A stretch of 64,000 nt of DNA from Pedobacter sp. L105 (GTDB taxonomy: Bacteria; Bacteroidota; Bacteroidia; Sphingobacteriales; Sphingobacteriaceae), in the NCBI RefSeq assembly GCF_009765875.1, contig NZ_LMUP01000014.1:682001-746000 (forward strand), given 5' to 3'. Positions within the stretch are counted from its first letter, which is position 1; each line of letters starts with the position of its first letter. Shown piece by piece: positions 1 to 9,744 of this stretch. Below the pieces are notes generated by a model that was not told the origin of the DNA, searched no databases, and worked only from the letters and a program-made list of their open reading frames with translations. The position numbers and the translations under genes are program-made.

Positions 1-327
1 TTCTATTTATATAAATTAAATGACGGATTTGACGGTCTTAAAATTATTTTAAAAGAGTTAGGAACTTCTAATAAAAAGCTAGAAATTTTTTATTCTAATT
101 TTTTAGGGTATAGAGTAACTGATGAATCTTTTCGTCTGAAAACTTTATATGAGAATACTACTCTTGGTTCATTTAATAAGACAAATTCTTCTGAATTTAT
201 GAGTTGGTTTATTGAAGAAAGTAGAGGCATTTCTGAAAATGAGTCTATGATTCATTATAGTATTCTCTCATCAAATAAAATACTCGATGTCATTAGTGAT
301 CAAGTGCCTACAGTTAAGTGGTTATAA
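1..327 (+). CDS. C-terminal fragment of an unidentified protein (starts before the window)
   Basis: An open frame runs from the first base to a TAA at 325-327 and gives 108 residues ending in VPTVKWL. There is no start codon near the left edge, so the gene enters from outside. The fragment is rich in Asn, Ser, Lys and aromatic residues, has no hydrophobic segment, and belongs to no family I recognise. It is followed by a strong hairpin terminator and stands upstream of an RHS toxin island. A small soluble immunity protein is one possibility, but nothing in the sequence proves it. Confidence 0.6.
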   Translation, partial: FYLYKLNDGFDGLKIILKELGTSNKKLEIFYSNFLGYRVTDESFRLKTLYENTTLGSFNKTNSSEFMSWFIEESRGISENESMIHYSILSSNKILDVISDQVPTVKWL

Positions 328-392
328 ACAAGAAAGCCAGGAATGATGTTACCCTAAAAGATTGGACAAAGTTAACTTCAAAAATAAGGTTG

Positions 393-421
393 AAAGAGCC
401 CGGTCTTTTACCGGGCTCTTT
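393..421 (+). terminator. Intrinsic terminator after the leading partial gene
   Basis: AAAGAGCCCGG (393-403) and CCGGGCTCTTT (411-421) form a perfect 11-bp stem with a 7-nt loop. The stem is GC-rich at its tip, with A and T runs at its base, so it can act in both directions. It lies 65 bp after the TAA of the partial gene. Confidence 0.85.
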
Positions 422-1107
422 GCATTTAGTTATTGTTTAGTGAATAATTTGGCTGGAAAATTAGGCGATTAAGATATGCTTAAAACTCCTTTCAAGTAAT
501 ATATTTTCAATTTCATAACTTCAAAATAGCTTTTCAAAGAAGATATATTTAAATAAAATAGTGTTTTAGAAGTCTATAAAATTGCGCTACTCGACTATAA
601 TCGAAAGACTCCACGTGCTACTTTGGTGAATAATTTATATTTTATTTTAGATATTCGTCACTTTAAGAAATGTATTTAATGCCTAATGTTTGATCGCTCT
701 TAGAAGATTTATTTCCTATCAAATAATCAAACTATTTTCTAATCAAATTTCTGATTAAATATTAAAATAATTTTGTAGAATAATATTTTTGTTATTTATG
801 GTAAATTAATAATCTTAAAATATTTACTATAATAGTTATTTGTTTTATATTTACTCGAATTAACATTTGAAGTAAAAATTACGTCTCTAAATAACTGTAA
901 TAGTAAAATAAATTATATAAATAATTTACTATTCTGTCCATAAGTGCGGTTTTTAATTTGTAATGCCGTATTCTAAAAGTCAACTAAACCATTTGTTTTT
1001 GTGAAACTGAATATTGATTTCTTATGGGAATAATATGCTTTAGATATTTTGTGCTTGATGGTGTTTATTTAAATAATTAATAGTCAATGTTTTAATGTTA
1101 AATTATT
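422..1107. other. AT-rich intergenic stretch without a recognisable gene
   Basis: About 690 bp of very AT-rich sequence. Stops are dense in all frames and I see no RNA gene or conserved motif. It separates the leading partial gene from the tail-fibre/RHS island and may hold the promoter of that island, but I could not find a convincing TTTG/TAnnTTTG pair. Confidence 0.5.
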
Positions 1108-1340
1108 ATGAGGAGAATTTTTACTTTATTATTTGTTTTAGTATCAATAAATCTGTCGGCACGGCAAAAAAAATCATTTGTTGTCGGAGGTGACTGGAGT
1201 AAATCTCACCCGGTTAAATTTTTAGATAATGGCTGGTTGCAAAACATGGCTACTCAATTACAGATAGGACGCTCATTTATGCATCACGATTGCAACTGAT
1301 GGGATCTGACACCGCAAAATTTAGAATTCACAACTGGTAA
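1108..1340 (+). pseudogene. Truncated secreted tail-fibre-like protein
   Basis: The 63-residue reading frame begins with a signal peptide (MRRIFTLLFVLVSINLSA) and continues with FVVGGDW, HPVKF, GGW-like and LQIGRS segments. I associate these with a family of secreted Bacteroidota proteins found next to NVGIGTTTP tail-fibre-like proteins. The frame stops at 1297-1299. The expected continuation (GSDTAKFRIHNW) reads in another frame at 1302-1337 and then stops at 1338. The gene is therefore frameshifted and cut to about 75 residues, most likely a remnant. It lies directly upstream of another decayed member of the same cluster. Confidence 0.65.
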
Positions 1341-1367
1341 TCATCCAATCTAAAAACAAATAATCAG

Positions 1368-2134
1368 ATGCATTTGAAAAGAATATCCCTGTTACTACTG
1401 TCAGTTCTTATTTTTCACTACGGTTCTTATTCACAAAACACCTATCCCTTTCCCTCAACAGGTAACGTGGGTATAGGTACCACAACACCAAAAGCACTGT
1501 TGGATGTGAATGGTCAAACCAATACTAAAGTTCTTGGTTTATTCGAAAATACCAATTTGATCGGTTATTTCGGACGTGCGGGGTCTATTACTGCTGGTTT
1601 GAGCAGCACTCCTAATGTTTTAGCACTTACCTACATGCAAAGGGATTTTGCTATAGCTGGCTGGGTAAAACCGATGCCTCCTGGCATGGTATTTCATTTT
1701 ATATCAATTCTGATAACGGCTATGTTGGTATTGGAACAACAAACCCCCAGCAGATGCTTTCCGTTAAAGGAAGTATTCTGGCACAGTCAATTACTGTTAC
1801 AAACGCAACAGCTAGCTGGCCGGATTATGTATTTAATCCTTCATATAAGTTGCAGTCCTTAGAAAATCTAGAACACTATCTTTTACTGAATAAACATTTG
1901 CCTGATATGCCTTCTGCAAAGGAAATAGAAACTAAGGGACAAAACTTAGGTGAAATCAATTCGAAATTGCTGAAAAATGTGGAAGAGCTTACCTTATATC
2001 TGATAGAAAAGGATAAGCAATTGAAGGAAGAAATTAATCGAAATAAAATTCAGGAATCACAACTCATATCTCAGCAAAAAGCTATCGACCTGATCCTTGA
2101 AAAAGTCAAAAGGCTTGAAAAACAAGACCATTAG
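1368..2134 (+). pseudogene. Secreted NVGIGTTTP tail-fibre-like protein, broken by a one-base frameshift
   Basis: The first frame (from 1368) encodes a signal peptide ending near SYS-Q and the family motif GNVGIGTTTPKALLDVNG. It loses homology after FAIAGW. The second frame resumes at once with GKTDASWHGISFYINSDNG and VGIGTTNP, then the conserved C-terminal block PDYVFNPSY, HLPDMPSAKEIE, NLGEIN and EELTLYLIEKDKQ. It ends at 2134 in a Lys/Gln-rich coiled coil. Adding one G to the run at 1663-1665 (TGGG to TGGGG) joins the two into one 255-residue protein like its paralogues at 10825 and 11749. The cause is a recent mutation or a sequencing error. Confidence 0.8.
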
Positions 2135-2206
2135 AGAAAATAAAAAATTACTTATCAGATTGGCAGTTCAAAGCTGACCAATACACACCACATAACCACT
2201 GAATTA

Positions 2207-5200
2207 ATGCTTATTATCAAAAAACCAACAGTAAAATACAAAAAAATTAAATATCAATTACTTACTCTATCTGTACTTATTTTTAGTGGTATTTCAAATG
2301 TTAGTGGACAAACGAGTGCTCCACCTCCTATAATAGGTGTTGGAACGGAACTTATTGGTCCATCGCCAGATGCCATGGCTTTTGCCAAATATGGAATCAT
2401 TCCCGTTAGCCTTTATACCGGAGTTCCCGATATCTCAATTGATCTTGGAGTAGTGGAAGGAAAGGAAATCTCCGTTCCGATTAGTTTAAGTTATCATAAC
2501 AATGGCTTAAAATCATATGAAAAGGCTTCGTCTGTTGGACTTGGCTGGTCATTAAACGGGGGAGGTGTCATTACCAGAATCATAAGAGATAAAATTGATC
2601 AACTTACACCCACACAATATAAATACGATCAGAATATTAATAATTACAGCGCATCAGAGAATGTTAATCTGGATGCTGTTCAGGATTTTATGGAAGGAGC
2701 AATGGATAGAGGGACATATGATACAGAGCCTGATATTTATGTTTATAATTTTGGTAAATACAGTGGTAGCTTTCTTTTTTTTAACAACAAAATATATCAG
2801 TTTCCTTATCGGAAACTAAAAATCTCAGGTACGCTTTCAGGGCCATTTACAATTACTACTGAGGATGGGGCTGTATACACCTTTGCTAATATAGAAACTA
2901 CCCAGCCTAAAAATAGTTCAACCAGTTCATATTCTATACCTCAATATGTTTCTTCCTGGTATTTGAGTACTATACAGCCGGCCGATAAAAAGGAAACAAT
3001 TAACTTTAGTTATAGCAGTCCGACAGCCATTATCATGCACGGAGCTTCTTCTCAAACTTACTTGTTAAATAATATAGGATCCAATAACATATTATACCCT
3101 AAAACATCCTCTCTGCCATCCACTGTTACTGCTATACATTTAACCGGCATTTCTACATCAAAAATGTCCGTTTCATTTTCTCAGCAGTCAATTGCAAGGA
3201 CAGATATTGATGGGACAGATTATGCCCTGGATGCTGTCTCTTTTAACAACAGCGACGGTCTGTCCTTAAAAAATTTCAAATTTAACTACGGTTATTTTAA
3301 CGCGGGTAATCGGCTTGCGTCCCCGCTTAAATTAACAAGTGTTATTGAAGACTATAATAACACTAATAAAACCCATTCCTTTCAATACAATGAAACCGGA
3401 AATTTTGTGGTTCTGCAGGATGCCGTTGACCATTGGGGATACGTGAATAATTCGGGAAGCCCTTCAATTATTATCCCGAATTCTGTACTTCCAAATGGTG
3501 GTGCTAACCGTGAGCCCAATGATGCATACTCATCTATGGGTATGTTAACAAAAATCACTTATCCTACCGGAGGTGAAACAAGGTTTACCTACGAGCCAAA
3601 TGTTTATTTTAACGGTAAGAATTATGTCAGAACTTTAGCTACGTCCGGAGGAAGTTTAATCAGACCAAATGCATCCGATAATACACAGTTAACGAACTAC
3701 TATACGCTTAACATTCCTTATCAACAGGATGTTACGGTTTCTTATGCCCGTACGCCAAAAGAAGCAACAAGTACTGATCCTAATGCTCCAAATGGCCCTA
3801 ATGCATTTACTAAAGATGTGGCGCCTGAAATTGAGATCGTTCCTGTAGATGGCACGCCAGGTGTAGCCCATAATTTCAGTGTAAGTACCAATGCAGGCAA
3901 CCCTGGTACTGTTCAAACTGTAAACCTGCTGCCCGGGGCATACATGGTAAATGTAATTTGTGATTCAAAGGAATTAAATGTACTTGGCCTGGTTAACTAT
4001 TATGAGCAGTCAACTGTTCCTGTTGAAGGTGCAAAAGGCCCTGGATTAAGAATTAAATCTATTGCGAGTTATGCCAATAATCCTACCCAAACTACACCGG
4101 TCCTGACCAAAGAATATCGATATACAGATGATTCAGGGTTTTCAACAGGGAATTTGATAAAAGGTGTAGACTACGGGGGCAATTATTATTACACCATTAC
4201 CACAATACATAACGGTACGCAGGATTTAAATACCTATCAGGTATATAATTCTTCCATACACAGCACTTTATCTGACCTCCTTGATCAGGAAATGTATTAC
4301 AAGCAGGTGTATGAAAAACAAACTTCGCCAACAGACACACTTCAAAGTAGCAGTAAGTTTACTTCATATTTGAACTCATACGATTACATGAGGACTGGTG
4401 TCAAACTAAGTGAAAAAGTAAATTATAAGAAAAGCAGCACCGGGTATTCTCCTGTTAGCAGGGAACAATACAATTATGGACTCCAAGTGGATACTTTATT
4501 GATGGGGGTAAAACCTTATCAGGTTGGACAGGTAAATATTGATCCTGGCGCTGCAGGCCCAACAAGACAAAAAACGTATGGATGGCAATGGTACTCTATA
4601 TATCCTTCGGGCTGGCAATATGATATTTCAAAAATAGAAACAACTTACACCAATCTTGATTCCCTTTCCCTTCATACTTACTACAACAATGACTTTGCAA
4701 AGACGCATAACCTTTTATCTGTGAATCAGGAAACATCTAAAGGTTATAGCCAAATCATCAAGTATAAATATCCTGAAAGTTATGGTTCAGGAGTAATGCA
4801 ACCCCTGATTGATCAGCATGTACTCTCTCCTGTAATTGAGCAGCAAAAGTGGATCAAAAGATCTGCAACAGATTCGTCTTTGACATCAGGTACCATCACT
4901 GAATATGACAATACTCTTTTCAAACCCAAAAATCAATATCTGTTGGAGGTAACTGGCTCTTCAGTCTCGCCGGATGGAGAGTTGAAGAATGCTGATGGTT
5001 CTTATGCATCCTTACTCAGTGATTCAAGATATAAAAATGAAATGAGTTACACTTATGACACAACAACAGGAAATTTGGTTTCTCAGGATAAGCTGGGGCG
5101 TACTGATTTTAAGCAGGTAAACTATTTGTGGGGTTACAGTAATAATTATCCTATAGCCAAATGCCTGAACGGTGCCACCGGTGATTTCTTTTATTCAAGT

Positions 5201-5626
5201 TTTGAAGATGGAGGTGGAAGTGTAATCACTGGTGCTGCTCATACAGGTACTCAATACATTAACGGAGATTATAACCTGAGCTTTTCGGTGCCGAATACAG
5301 CTAAATCTTACCAGTATAGTTACTGGTATCTCCAGAATGGAAGCTGGAATTTTTCTGGTGAATTAAGTTATACCGGCCCTGTAACTTTAAGTTTAGGTGA
5401 TGGGATTGATGATGTGAGGGTATATCCTTCTGATAGTCAGATGACGACTTACACTTATTTACCTGGTGTAGGTATAACCAGTATGACAGATACAAAGAGT
5501 CAGACATCTTACTATGAATATGATAATTCTAAACGTTTAAAAACCGTGAAAGATAAAAACGGGAGTATCGTAAAGAGCTACGAGTATCACAATGCAGGCC
5601 AGTCAACTGGCACGGCTGTGCAATAA
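2207..5626 (+). CDS. Large secreted RHS/SpvB-like protein, upstream partner of the RHS toxin
   Basis: This is a 1139-residue protein. A Lys-rich N-terminus leads into a signal peptide that ends near VSG-Q. Residues about 60-125 carry VSLYTGVPDISIDLG, PISLSYHNNG and SVGLGWSLNGGG, the entry motif of SpvB/TcB-like and RHS-type proteins. The middle is beta-rich (YPTGGETRFTYEPN near residue 450). The last 100 residues have YD-type repeats such as SYYEYDNSKRLKTVKD and KSYEYHNAG. There is no RHS core and no variable toxin tail, so it is probably not the toxin itself. It lies 36 bp before the core-bearing RHS gene, in one transcription unit. By analogy with TcB/TcC, the two may form a shared shell; this is inference. 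Confidence 0.85.
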   Translation: MLIIKKPTVKYKKIKYQLLTLSVLIFSGISNVSGQTSAPPPIIGVGTELIGPSPDAMAFAKYGIIPVSLYTGVPDISIDLGVVEGKEISVPISLSYHNNGLKSYEKASSVGLGWSLNGGGVITRIIRDKIDQLTPTQYKYDQNINNYSASENVNLDAVQDFMEGAMDRGTYDTEPDIYVYNFGKYSGSFLFFNNKIYQFPYRKLKISGTLSGPFTITTEDGAVYTFANIETTQPKNSSTSSYSIPQYVSSWYLSTIQPADKKETINFSYSSPTAIIMHGASSQTYLLNNIGSNNILYPKTSSLPSTVTAIHLTGISTSKMSVSFSQQSIARTDIDGTDYALDAVSFNNSDGLSLKNFKFNYGYFNAGNRLASPLKLTSVIEDYNNTNKTHSFQYNETGNFVVLQDAVDHWGYVNNSGSPSIIIPNSVLPNGGANREPNDAYSSMGMLTKITYPTGGETRFTYEPNVYFNGKNYVRTLATSGGSLIRPNASDNTQLTNYYTLNIPYQQDVTVSYARTPKEATSTDPNAPNGPNAFTKDVAPEIEIVPVDGTPGVAHNFSVSTNAGNPGTVQTVNLLPGAYMVNVICDSKELNVLGLVNYYEQSTVPVEGAKGPGLRIKSIASYANNPTQTTPVLTKEYRYTDDSGFSTGNLIKGVDYGGNYYYTITTIHNGTQDLNTYQVYNSSIHSTLSDLLDQEMYYKQVYEKQTSPTDTLQSSSKFTSYLNSYDYMRTGVKLSEKVNYKKSSTGYSPVSREQYNYGLQVDTLLMGVKPYQVGQVNIDPGAAGPTRQKTYGWQWYSIYPSGWQYDISKIETTYTNLDSLSLHTYYNNDFAKTHNLLSVNQETSKGYSQIIKYKYPESYGSGVMQPLIDQHVLSPVIEQQKWIKRSATDSSLTSGTITEYDNTLFKPKNQYLLEVTGSSVSPDGELKNADGSYASLLSDSRYKNEMSYTYDTTTGNLVSQDKLGRTDFKQVNYLWGYSNNYPIAKCLNGATGDFFYSSFEDGGGSVITGAAHTGTQYINGDYNLSFSVPNTAKSYQYSYWYLQNGSWNFSGELSYTGPVTLSLGDGIDDVRVYPSDSQMTTYTYLPGVGITSMTDTKSQTSYYEYDNSKRLKTVKDKNGSIVKSYEYHNAGQSTGTAVQ

Positions 5627-5662
5627 ATCAATTAAAATCATTCTAGCAAATAAATTCATTTT

Positions 5663-8600
5663 ATGAATATCATCAATTCATTAACGGTAAGATTAGTATG
5701 CTGTTTTCTGTGTCTTCAATTATTCCATTCAAATATAGCCAAAGCTCAGGCGGACACCCTTTCGACACCAACAACTGGAGAATATAGTTCTAACATAAGT
5801 ATTTTACTTCTACCCGGTTTTAGCACGAGTGGTCCCTTTCATGCGTTTATTACAAGTTCATTAACAGTACCGCTGGCATCTTTACCAAGCCAGGATCAAA
5901 ATTATATTAGGGTTAAAATTTATAAAGTTGCCAGTCCATCAGAAATTGTCAACCCTTTGGTTAGCCAGCAGAGTGAAACAATCCAATATTTTGATGGATT
6001 GGGCCGTCAGCTGCAAACTGTTCAAACGAAAGGAAGCCCTTTAGGTCATGATATTGTGCAGCCATTTGTATATGATCCCCTGGGACGTGAAGCAGTTAAG
6101 TATTTGCCTTATGCGGAGCAAATTGGAAATGGTGCGTATAAGTCTGCAGCAATTAGTACGCAGGCAAAGTTTTATAGCACTTCGGGCTGGGATTTATCGG
6201 TAGCCCGGACAACAGCCCCCTATAGCCAGACTATATTTGAAGCCTCCCAGCTAAACCAAATTGTAGAACAGGGGGCTCCGGGAACAGTATGGCAGCCAGC
6301 AAGCCTCCGTTCCACTATCGGAGGCAGAACAATTTTGTCTGATATGGAAACAAATGATGCTTCCATTGATTATGCAGTTGGTTTTGGCGTGAAAATGTGG
6401 TCGGCGGTTCCCGTTACAGGAGCCGAATATAAGAATAGACTTAGTTATCTAGGATCATATGCTGACGGTCAGCTTTATTTGAAGATCACTAAAGATGAGA
6501 ACTGGAATGGTACAGCAGGAAGTAAGTTCGGAACTACAGAAGAATACTCAGATAAAGAAGGGCATATAGTGCTGAAACGTACGTTTTTTGGCCAAAATAA
6601 CGGAGTGAATGGATTGTCAACGTATTACGTTTATGACGACCTGGGTAATCTTAGCTTTGTTCTTCCTCCAGGGGCGTCACCTGATGGTACGGCTGTAAAT
6701 CAGACTTATCTTGATCAGTTTTGTTACCAGTATCGCTATGATGGAAAGCACCGGCTGATTGAAAAGAAAATCCCGGGAAAAGGCTGGGAATATACAGTGT
6801 ATAATAAGTTGGATCAGCCCGTGTTAACCCAGGATTCTGTACAGCGTAATAATGCACAGTGGATGTTTAGTAAATATGATGCTTTAGGCCGCGTAGTCTT
6901 GAATGGTTTATATTCCAGTGCTGTTGCACGTACTGCAATGGAAGCTACTGTAAATGCACAATCTGTGCTTTGGGAAAGCCGTCAGGCAACTGGTAATGGT
7001 TATACCAACGTAGCTTTCCCTCAATCGTCGGTCAGCTTATATTTGGGAATTCAATACTATGATGATTATAACTTTCCCGGAGCCGCAACTTATAGTTATC
7101 CTGCAGGTAGTCTTTTAACAAGAGGTCTGCTTACAGGAAGCCAGGCAAATATACTCGGTACAAGTAATATGCTGCTCAATGTTAATTATTATGATGATAA
7201 AGGCGAGTTATTAAAAATATACAAACAACATTATCAGTCTGGAGCTATTGATGCCGGTAATTATGATGAAGTTAGTAACAGCTACACTTTTGAAGGTATA
7301 TTGTCGGCAACTACGCGTTTGCATCATAATTCGAATAGTGGGAATACAACTATTGCCAATCGATATGATTATGACCACGTAAACAGAAAGCTGAGGAGCT
7401 ATGAACAGATCAATAGTGACGCTGAAGTACTGCTCATTGAAAATAGCTATAATGAGATTGGTCAGCTAAAAGGAAAAGCGCTCAATGGAGGTTTACAAAA
7501 TACCAATTACGCTTACAATGAACGTGGTTGGCTAAAAAACAGTACTTCTTCAGAATTTAGTTTTCAACTGAATTATCAGGACGGAACTACGCCGCAATAT
7601 AATGGAAATATTTCCGGACAAATGTGGGGGGCGGGAAGTGTATTGGCCAATAGCTTTAATTACAGTTACAATGAGATCAACATGCTGCTAAGCGGAACGA
7701 GTTCAGGAATGAGTGAGATCGTAACCTACGACAGGATGGGGAATATTCAAACCTTAAACCGTGACGGCGTATTAAATAGCTATATCTATATGGGTAACCA
7801 GCTAACGAGCACCACCAATACCGGGACTTATCAATATGATGGAAATGGAAATACTATTTTGGATGGGAGACTGGGTCAGTCAATAGTTTATAATACGTTA
7901 AACTTACCTGCTGCAGTAGCCGGATTGAACTTATCTTATCTATATGATTCCGAAGGCGATAAACTGAGAAAAACCGTTGGAACAAATATCACTGATTATG
8001 TTAGCGGGATTCAATATACGAATGGTGTGATAGAGACCATCCAGACAGAAGCAGGGCTAGCCAGGAAGAACGGAGCGAATTATAGTTACGAATACAATTT
8101 AACGGATCACCTAGGGAACGTAAGATATACTTTTCATAAGAGCCCGATTAACGGTTTGGTAGAGCGGTTACAGAATGACGATTATTATCCATTTGGTTTG
8201 CGGAAATCAGGAAGTCCCGTATCTTTAACTAATAAGTATTTGTACAATGGAAAGGAGTTGCAGGATGAGTTAGGACAGTATGATTACGGGGCAAGGTTCT
8301 ATGATCCTATTATTGCAAGGTGGAATGTGGTAGATCCGTTGGCTGAAAAACATCCTGGCTTGGCACCATACAATTATGTTTTAAATAATCCAATGTCATA
8401 CATTGATCCTTTGGGACTAGATACTATAAAAGTTACAGATAATACAACCACTGTTAGACCTATGGTTGATAGTTTTACTTCTGATGATGGTACTGTTCAT
8501 TTAAGTGCAATGGAGGCGGCCGTTGTTGTGCAAGGAAAGGGAACTGTTGATGATGAAACATCTTCTACAGCAAGCCCTGAAGAGAATTCAAAGATTGACT

Positions 8601-9061
8601 GGAGGGGTGTTGGTGAAGCTAGTATGTCAATGGCAGGTGGATCTGCAGAAATATTAACTTCACTTGGTGGTGAATGGTTCTCTGGAGGTTTAGCTACTCC
8701 TGTGGCATTTGCCTTAGGAGCCGATGGCGTGACTAGAACAGGATTAGCTGGGGCCAAATTACTTGCCGCATTTCATGGTAATGTACATGCCCGCAGTATG
8801 CCAGGAAATATTGGTGGATTAATAGGAAGTGGAATAGATAACCTCAGAGGTAATAAAAATGGTAAAGGACAACAAATTGGTGGATTACTTAATGATGCTA
8901 TTAGTGTAATTTTAAATGGAGGAATTGGTGGAACAGTTGCCACAATGATTGATAATAAAGTACCTACTGCCACTAAAGCTTTAGTTGGAGTTGCCCAAAT
9001 GAGCACTTATAATGATGTATTAGTAAATGGAAATGTATATGATAGAAAAAAACAAAATTAA
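5663..9061 (+). CDS. DUF6443/RHS-repeat polymorphic toxin with variable C-terminal domain
   Basis: This is a 1132-residue protein with an N-terminal signal peptide ending near AKA-Q. A DUF6443 region follows (residues about 80-160: IQYFDGLGRQLQTVQ, VYDPLGREAVKYLPY). Many YD repeats come next (for example YVYDDLGNLSFVLPPG). The RHS-associated core lies at about residues 810-920 (DHLGNVRY, YYPFGLR, YNGKELQDELGQYDYGARFYDP) and ends in PMSYIDPLGL. That fits the PxxxxDPxGL motif where RHS cores self-cleave. The remaining 210 or so residues are a Gly/Ala/Ile-rich segment unlike any toxin fold I know. A small membrane-protein gene overlaps the 3' end. RHS proteins of this kind deliver C-terminal toxins in interbacterial conflict; the exact toxic activity here is unknown. 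Confidence 0.9.
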   Translation: MNIINSLTVRLVCCFLCLQLFHSNIAKAQADTLSTPTTGEYSSNISILLLPGFSTSGPFHAFITSSLTVPLASLPSQDQNYIRVKIYKVASPSEIVNPLVSQQSETIQYFDGLGRQLQTVQTKGSPLGHDIVQPFVYDPLGREAVKYLPYAEQIGNGAYKSAAISTQAKFYSTSGWDLSVARTTAPYSQTIFEASQLNQIVEQGAPGTVWQPASLRSTIGGRTILSDMETNDASIDYAVGFGVKMWSAVPVTGAEYKNRLSYLGSYADGQLYLKITKDENWNGTAGSKFGTTEEYSDKEGHIVLKRTFFGQNNGVNGLSTYYVYDDLGNLSFVLPPGASPDGTAVNQTYLDQFCYQYRYDGKHRLIEKKIPGKGWEYTVYNKLDQPVLTQDSVQRNNAQWMFSKYDALGRVVLNGLYSSAVARTAMEATVNAQSVLWESRQATGNGYTNVAFPQSSVSLYLGIQYYDDYNFPGAATYSYPAGSLLTRGLLTGSQANILGTSNMLLNVNYYDDKGELLKIYKQHYQSGAIDAGNYDEVSNSYTFEGILSATTRLHHNSNSGNTTIANRYDYDHVNRKLRSYEQINSDAEVLLIENSYNEIGQLKGKALNGGLQNTNYAYNERGWLKNSTSSEFSFQLNYQDGTTPQYNGNISGQMWGAGSVLANSFNYSYNEINMLLSGTSSGMSEIVTYDRMGNIQTLNRDGVLNSYIYMGNQLTSTTNTGTYQYDGNGNTILDGRLGQSIVYNTLNLPAAVAGLNLSYLYDSEGDKLRKTVGTNITDYVSGIQYTNGVIETIQTEAGLARKNGANYSYEYNLTDHLGNVRYTFHKSPINGLVERLQNDDYYPFGLRKSGSPVSLTNKYLYNGKELQDELGQYDYGARFYDPIIARWNVVDPLAEKHPGLAPYNYVLNNPMSYIDPLGLDTIKVTDNTTTVRPMVDSFTSDDGTVHLSAMEAAVVVQGKGTVDDETSSTASPEENSKIDWRGVGEASMSMAGGSAEILTSLGGEWFSGGLATPVAFALGADGVTRTGLAGAKLLAAFHGNVHARSMPGNIGGLIGSGIDNLRGNKNGKGQQIGGLLNDAISVILNGGIGGTVATMIDNKVPTATKALVGVAQMSTYNDVLVNGNVYDRKKQN

Positions 9062-9551
9062 TTTGATTGTTAATAATAAAGGAGATCTTTTTTATAAAAA
9101 ATGGAAGCGGGACTCAAATTTTGGGGTGTATGTATTTGCCCCTATAATTATTGTTTTTTATCTGCTTTGTACCGCTGGTACTTTTGGTCTTTCTAATAAT
9201 TTAATTTTTATTTCAATATTTCCTGTAGGACTTCTTGCAACCGGATTAATTTACGTTCCTGTGTTTTCCAGGAGAAAATATATGAATTATCTTATAAAGG
9301 AAGTGGATATTTCTGAAAATATTGTCTCAATAGAAACTTATAAATGGTTTAATCATAGTGAGATTTCTTTGTCATTTAATAAAATAGATATGGTAGAAAC
9401 TAAAGATGAGTCGTTTTTTAGTGATTATAAGGTTTTTCTGCTAAAAGGTGTAAGCTTAGGAAATGACAGATTCTTTTTGATAAGTGATTTTTTTGACGAA
9501 AATATTGAAGAAGAATTAAGAAAATTTAATAATTCAATTATTATTTATTAA
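9027..9551 (+). CDS. Two-TM membrane protein, candidate immunity protein for the RHS toxin
   Basis: This 174-residue protein has three possible ATG starts (9027, 9033, 9039), all inside the last 35 bases of the RHS gene, so translation is probably coupled. Two hydrophobic helices (residues about 33-53 and 58-80) are followed by a soluble domain of roughly 90 residues rich in beta-strand-like segments. The order helix pair, then soluble domain resembles bacterial PH-like membrane proteins, but I see no diagnostic motif. A small gene overlapping the 3' end of a polymorphic toxin is the usual place for its immunity gene, which is the main support for the role. It is more AT-rich than the RHS body, as recently acquired toxin-immunity cassettes often are. 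Confidence 0.65.
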   Translation: MEMYMIEKNKINLIVNNKGDLFYKKWKRDSNFGVYVFAPIIIVFYLLCTAGTFGLSNNLIFISIFPVGLLATGLIYVPVFSRRKYMNYLIKEVDISENIVSIETYKWFNHSEISLSFNKIDMVETKDESFFSDYKVFLLKGVSLGNDRFFLISDFFDENIEEELRKFNNSIIIY

Positions 9552-9683
9552 ATAATAATTTTAAATACTCTCTATTGATACCTAAATACTTGATAGATGT
9601 TAAATTAATAATAATTTGATATTCAATAGATTAGTAGATTATTTTGTATTTAAGATTTGAATCTTGCGTTGAATAATTTCAAT

Positions 9684-9743
9684 TTTTAATGCGAATTGAA
9701 CTTAGATTTGACTCCTTAAATCTAAGTTCAATTCGCATTAAAA
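9684..9743. terminator. 26-bp perfect inverted repeat, bidirectional terminator
   Basis: The arms at 9684-9709 and 9718-9743 are exact reverse complements with an 8-nt loop (GACTCCTT). They begin with TTTT and end with AAAA, so the RNA from either strand is a long hairpin followed by U residues. It sits between the convergent candidate immunity gene (plus) and the small membrane protein (minus; its stop is at 9745-9747). The stem is unusually long for a simple terminator. Confidence 0.8.
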
Positions 9744-9744
9744 T

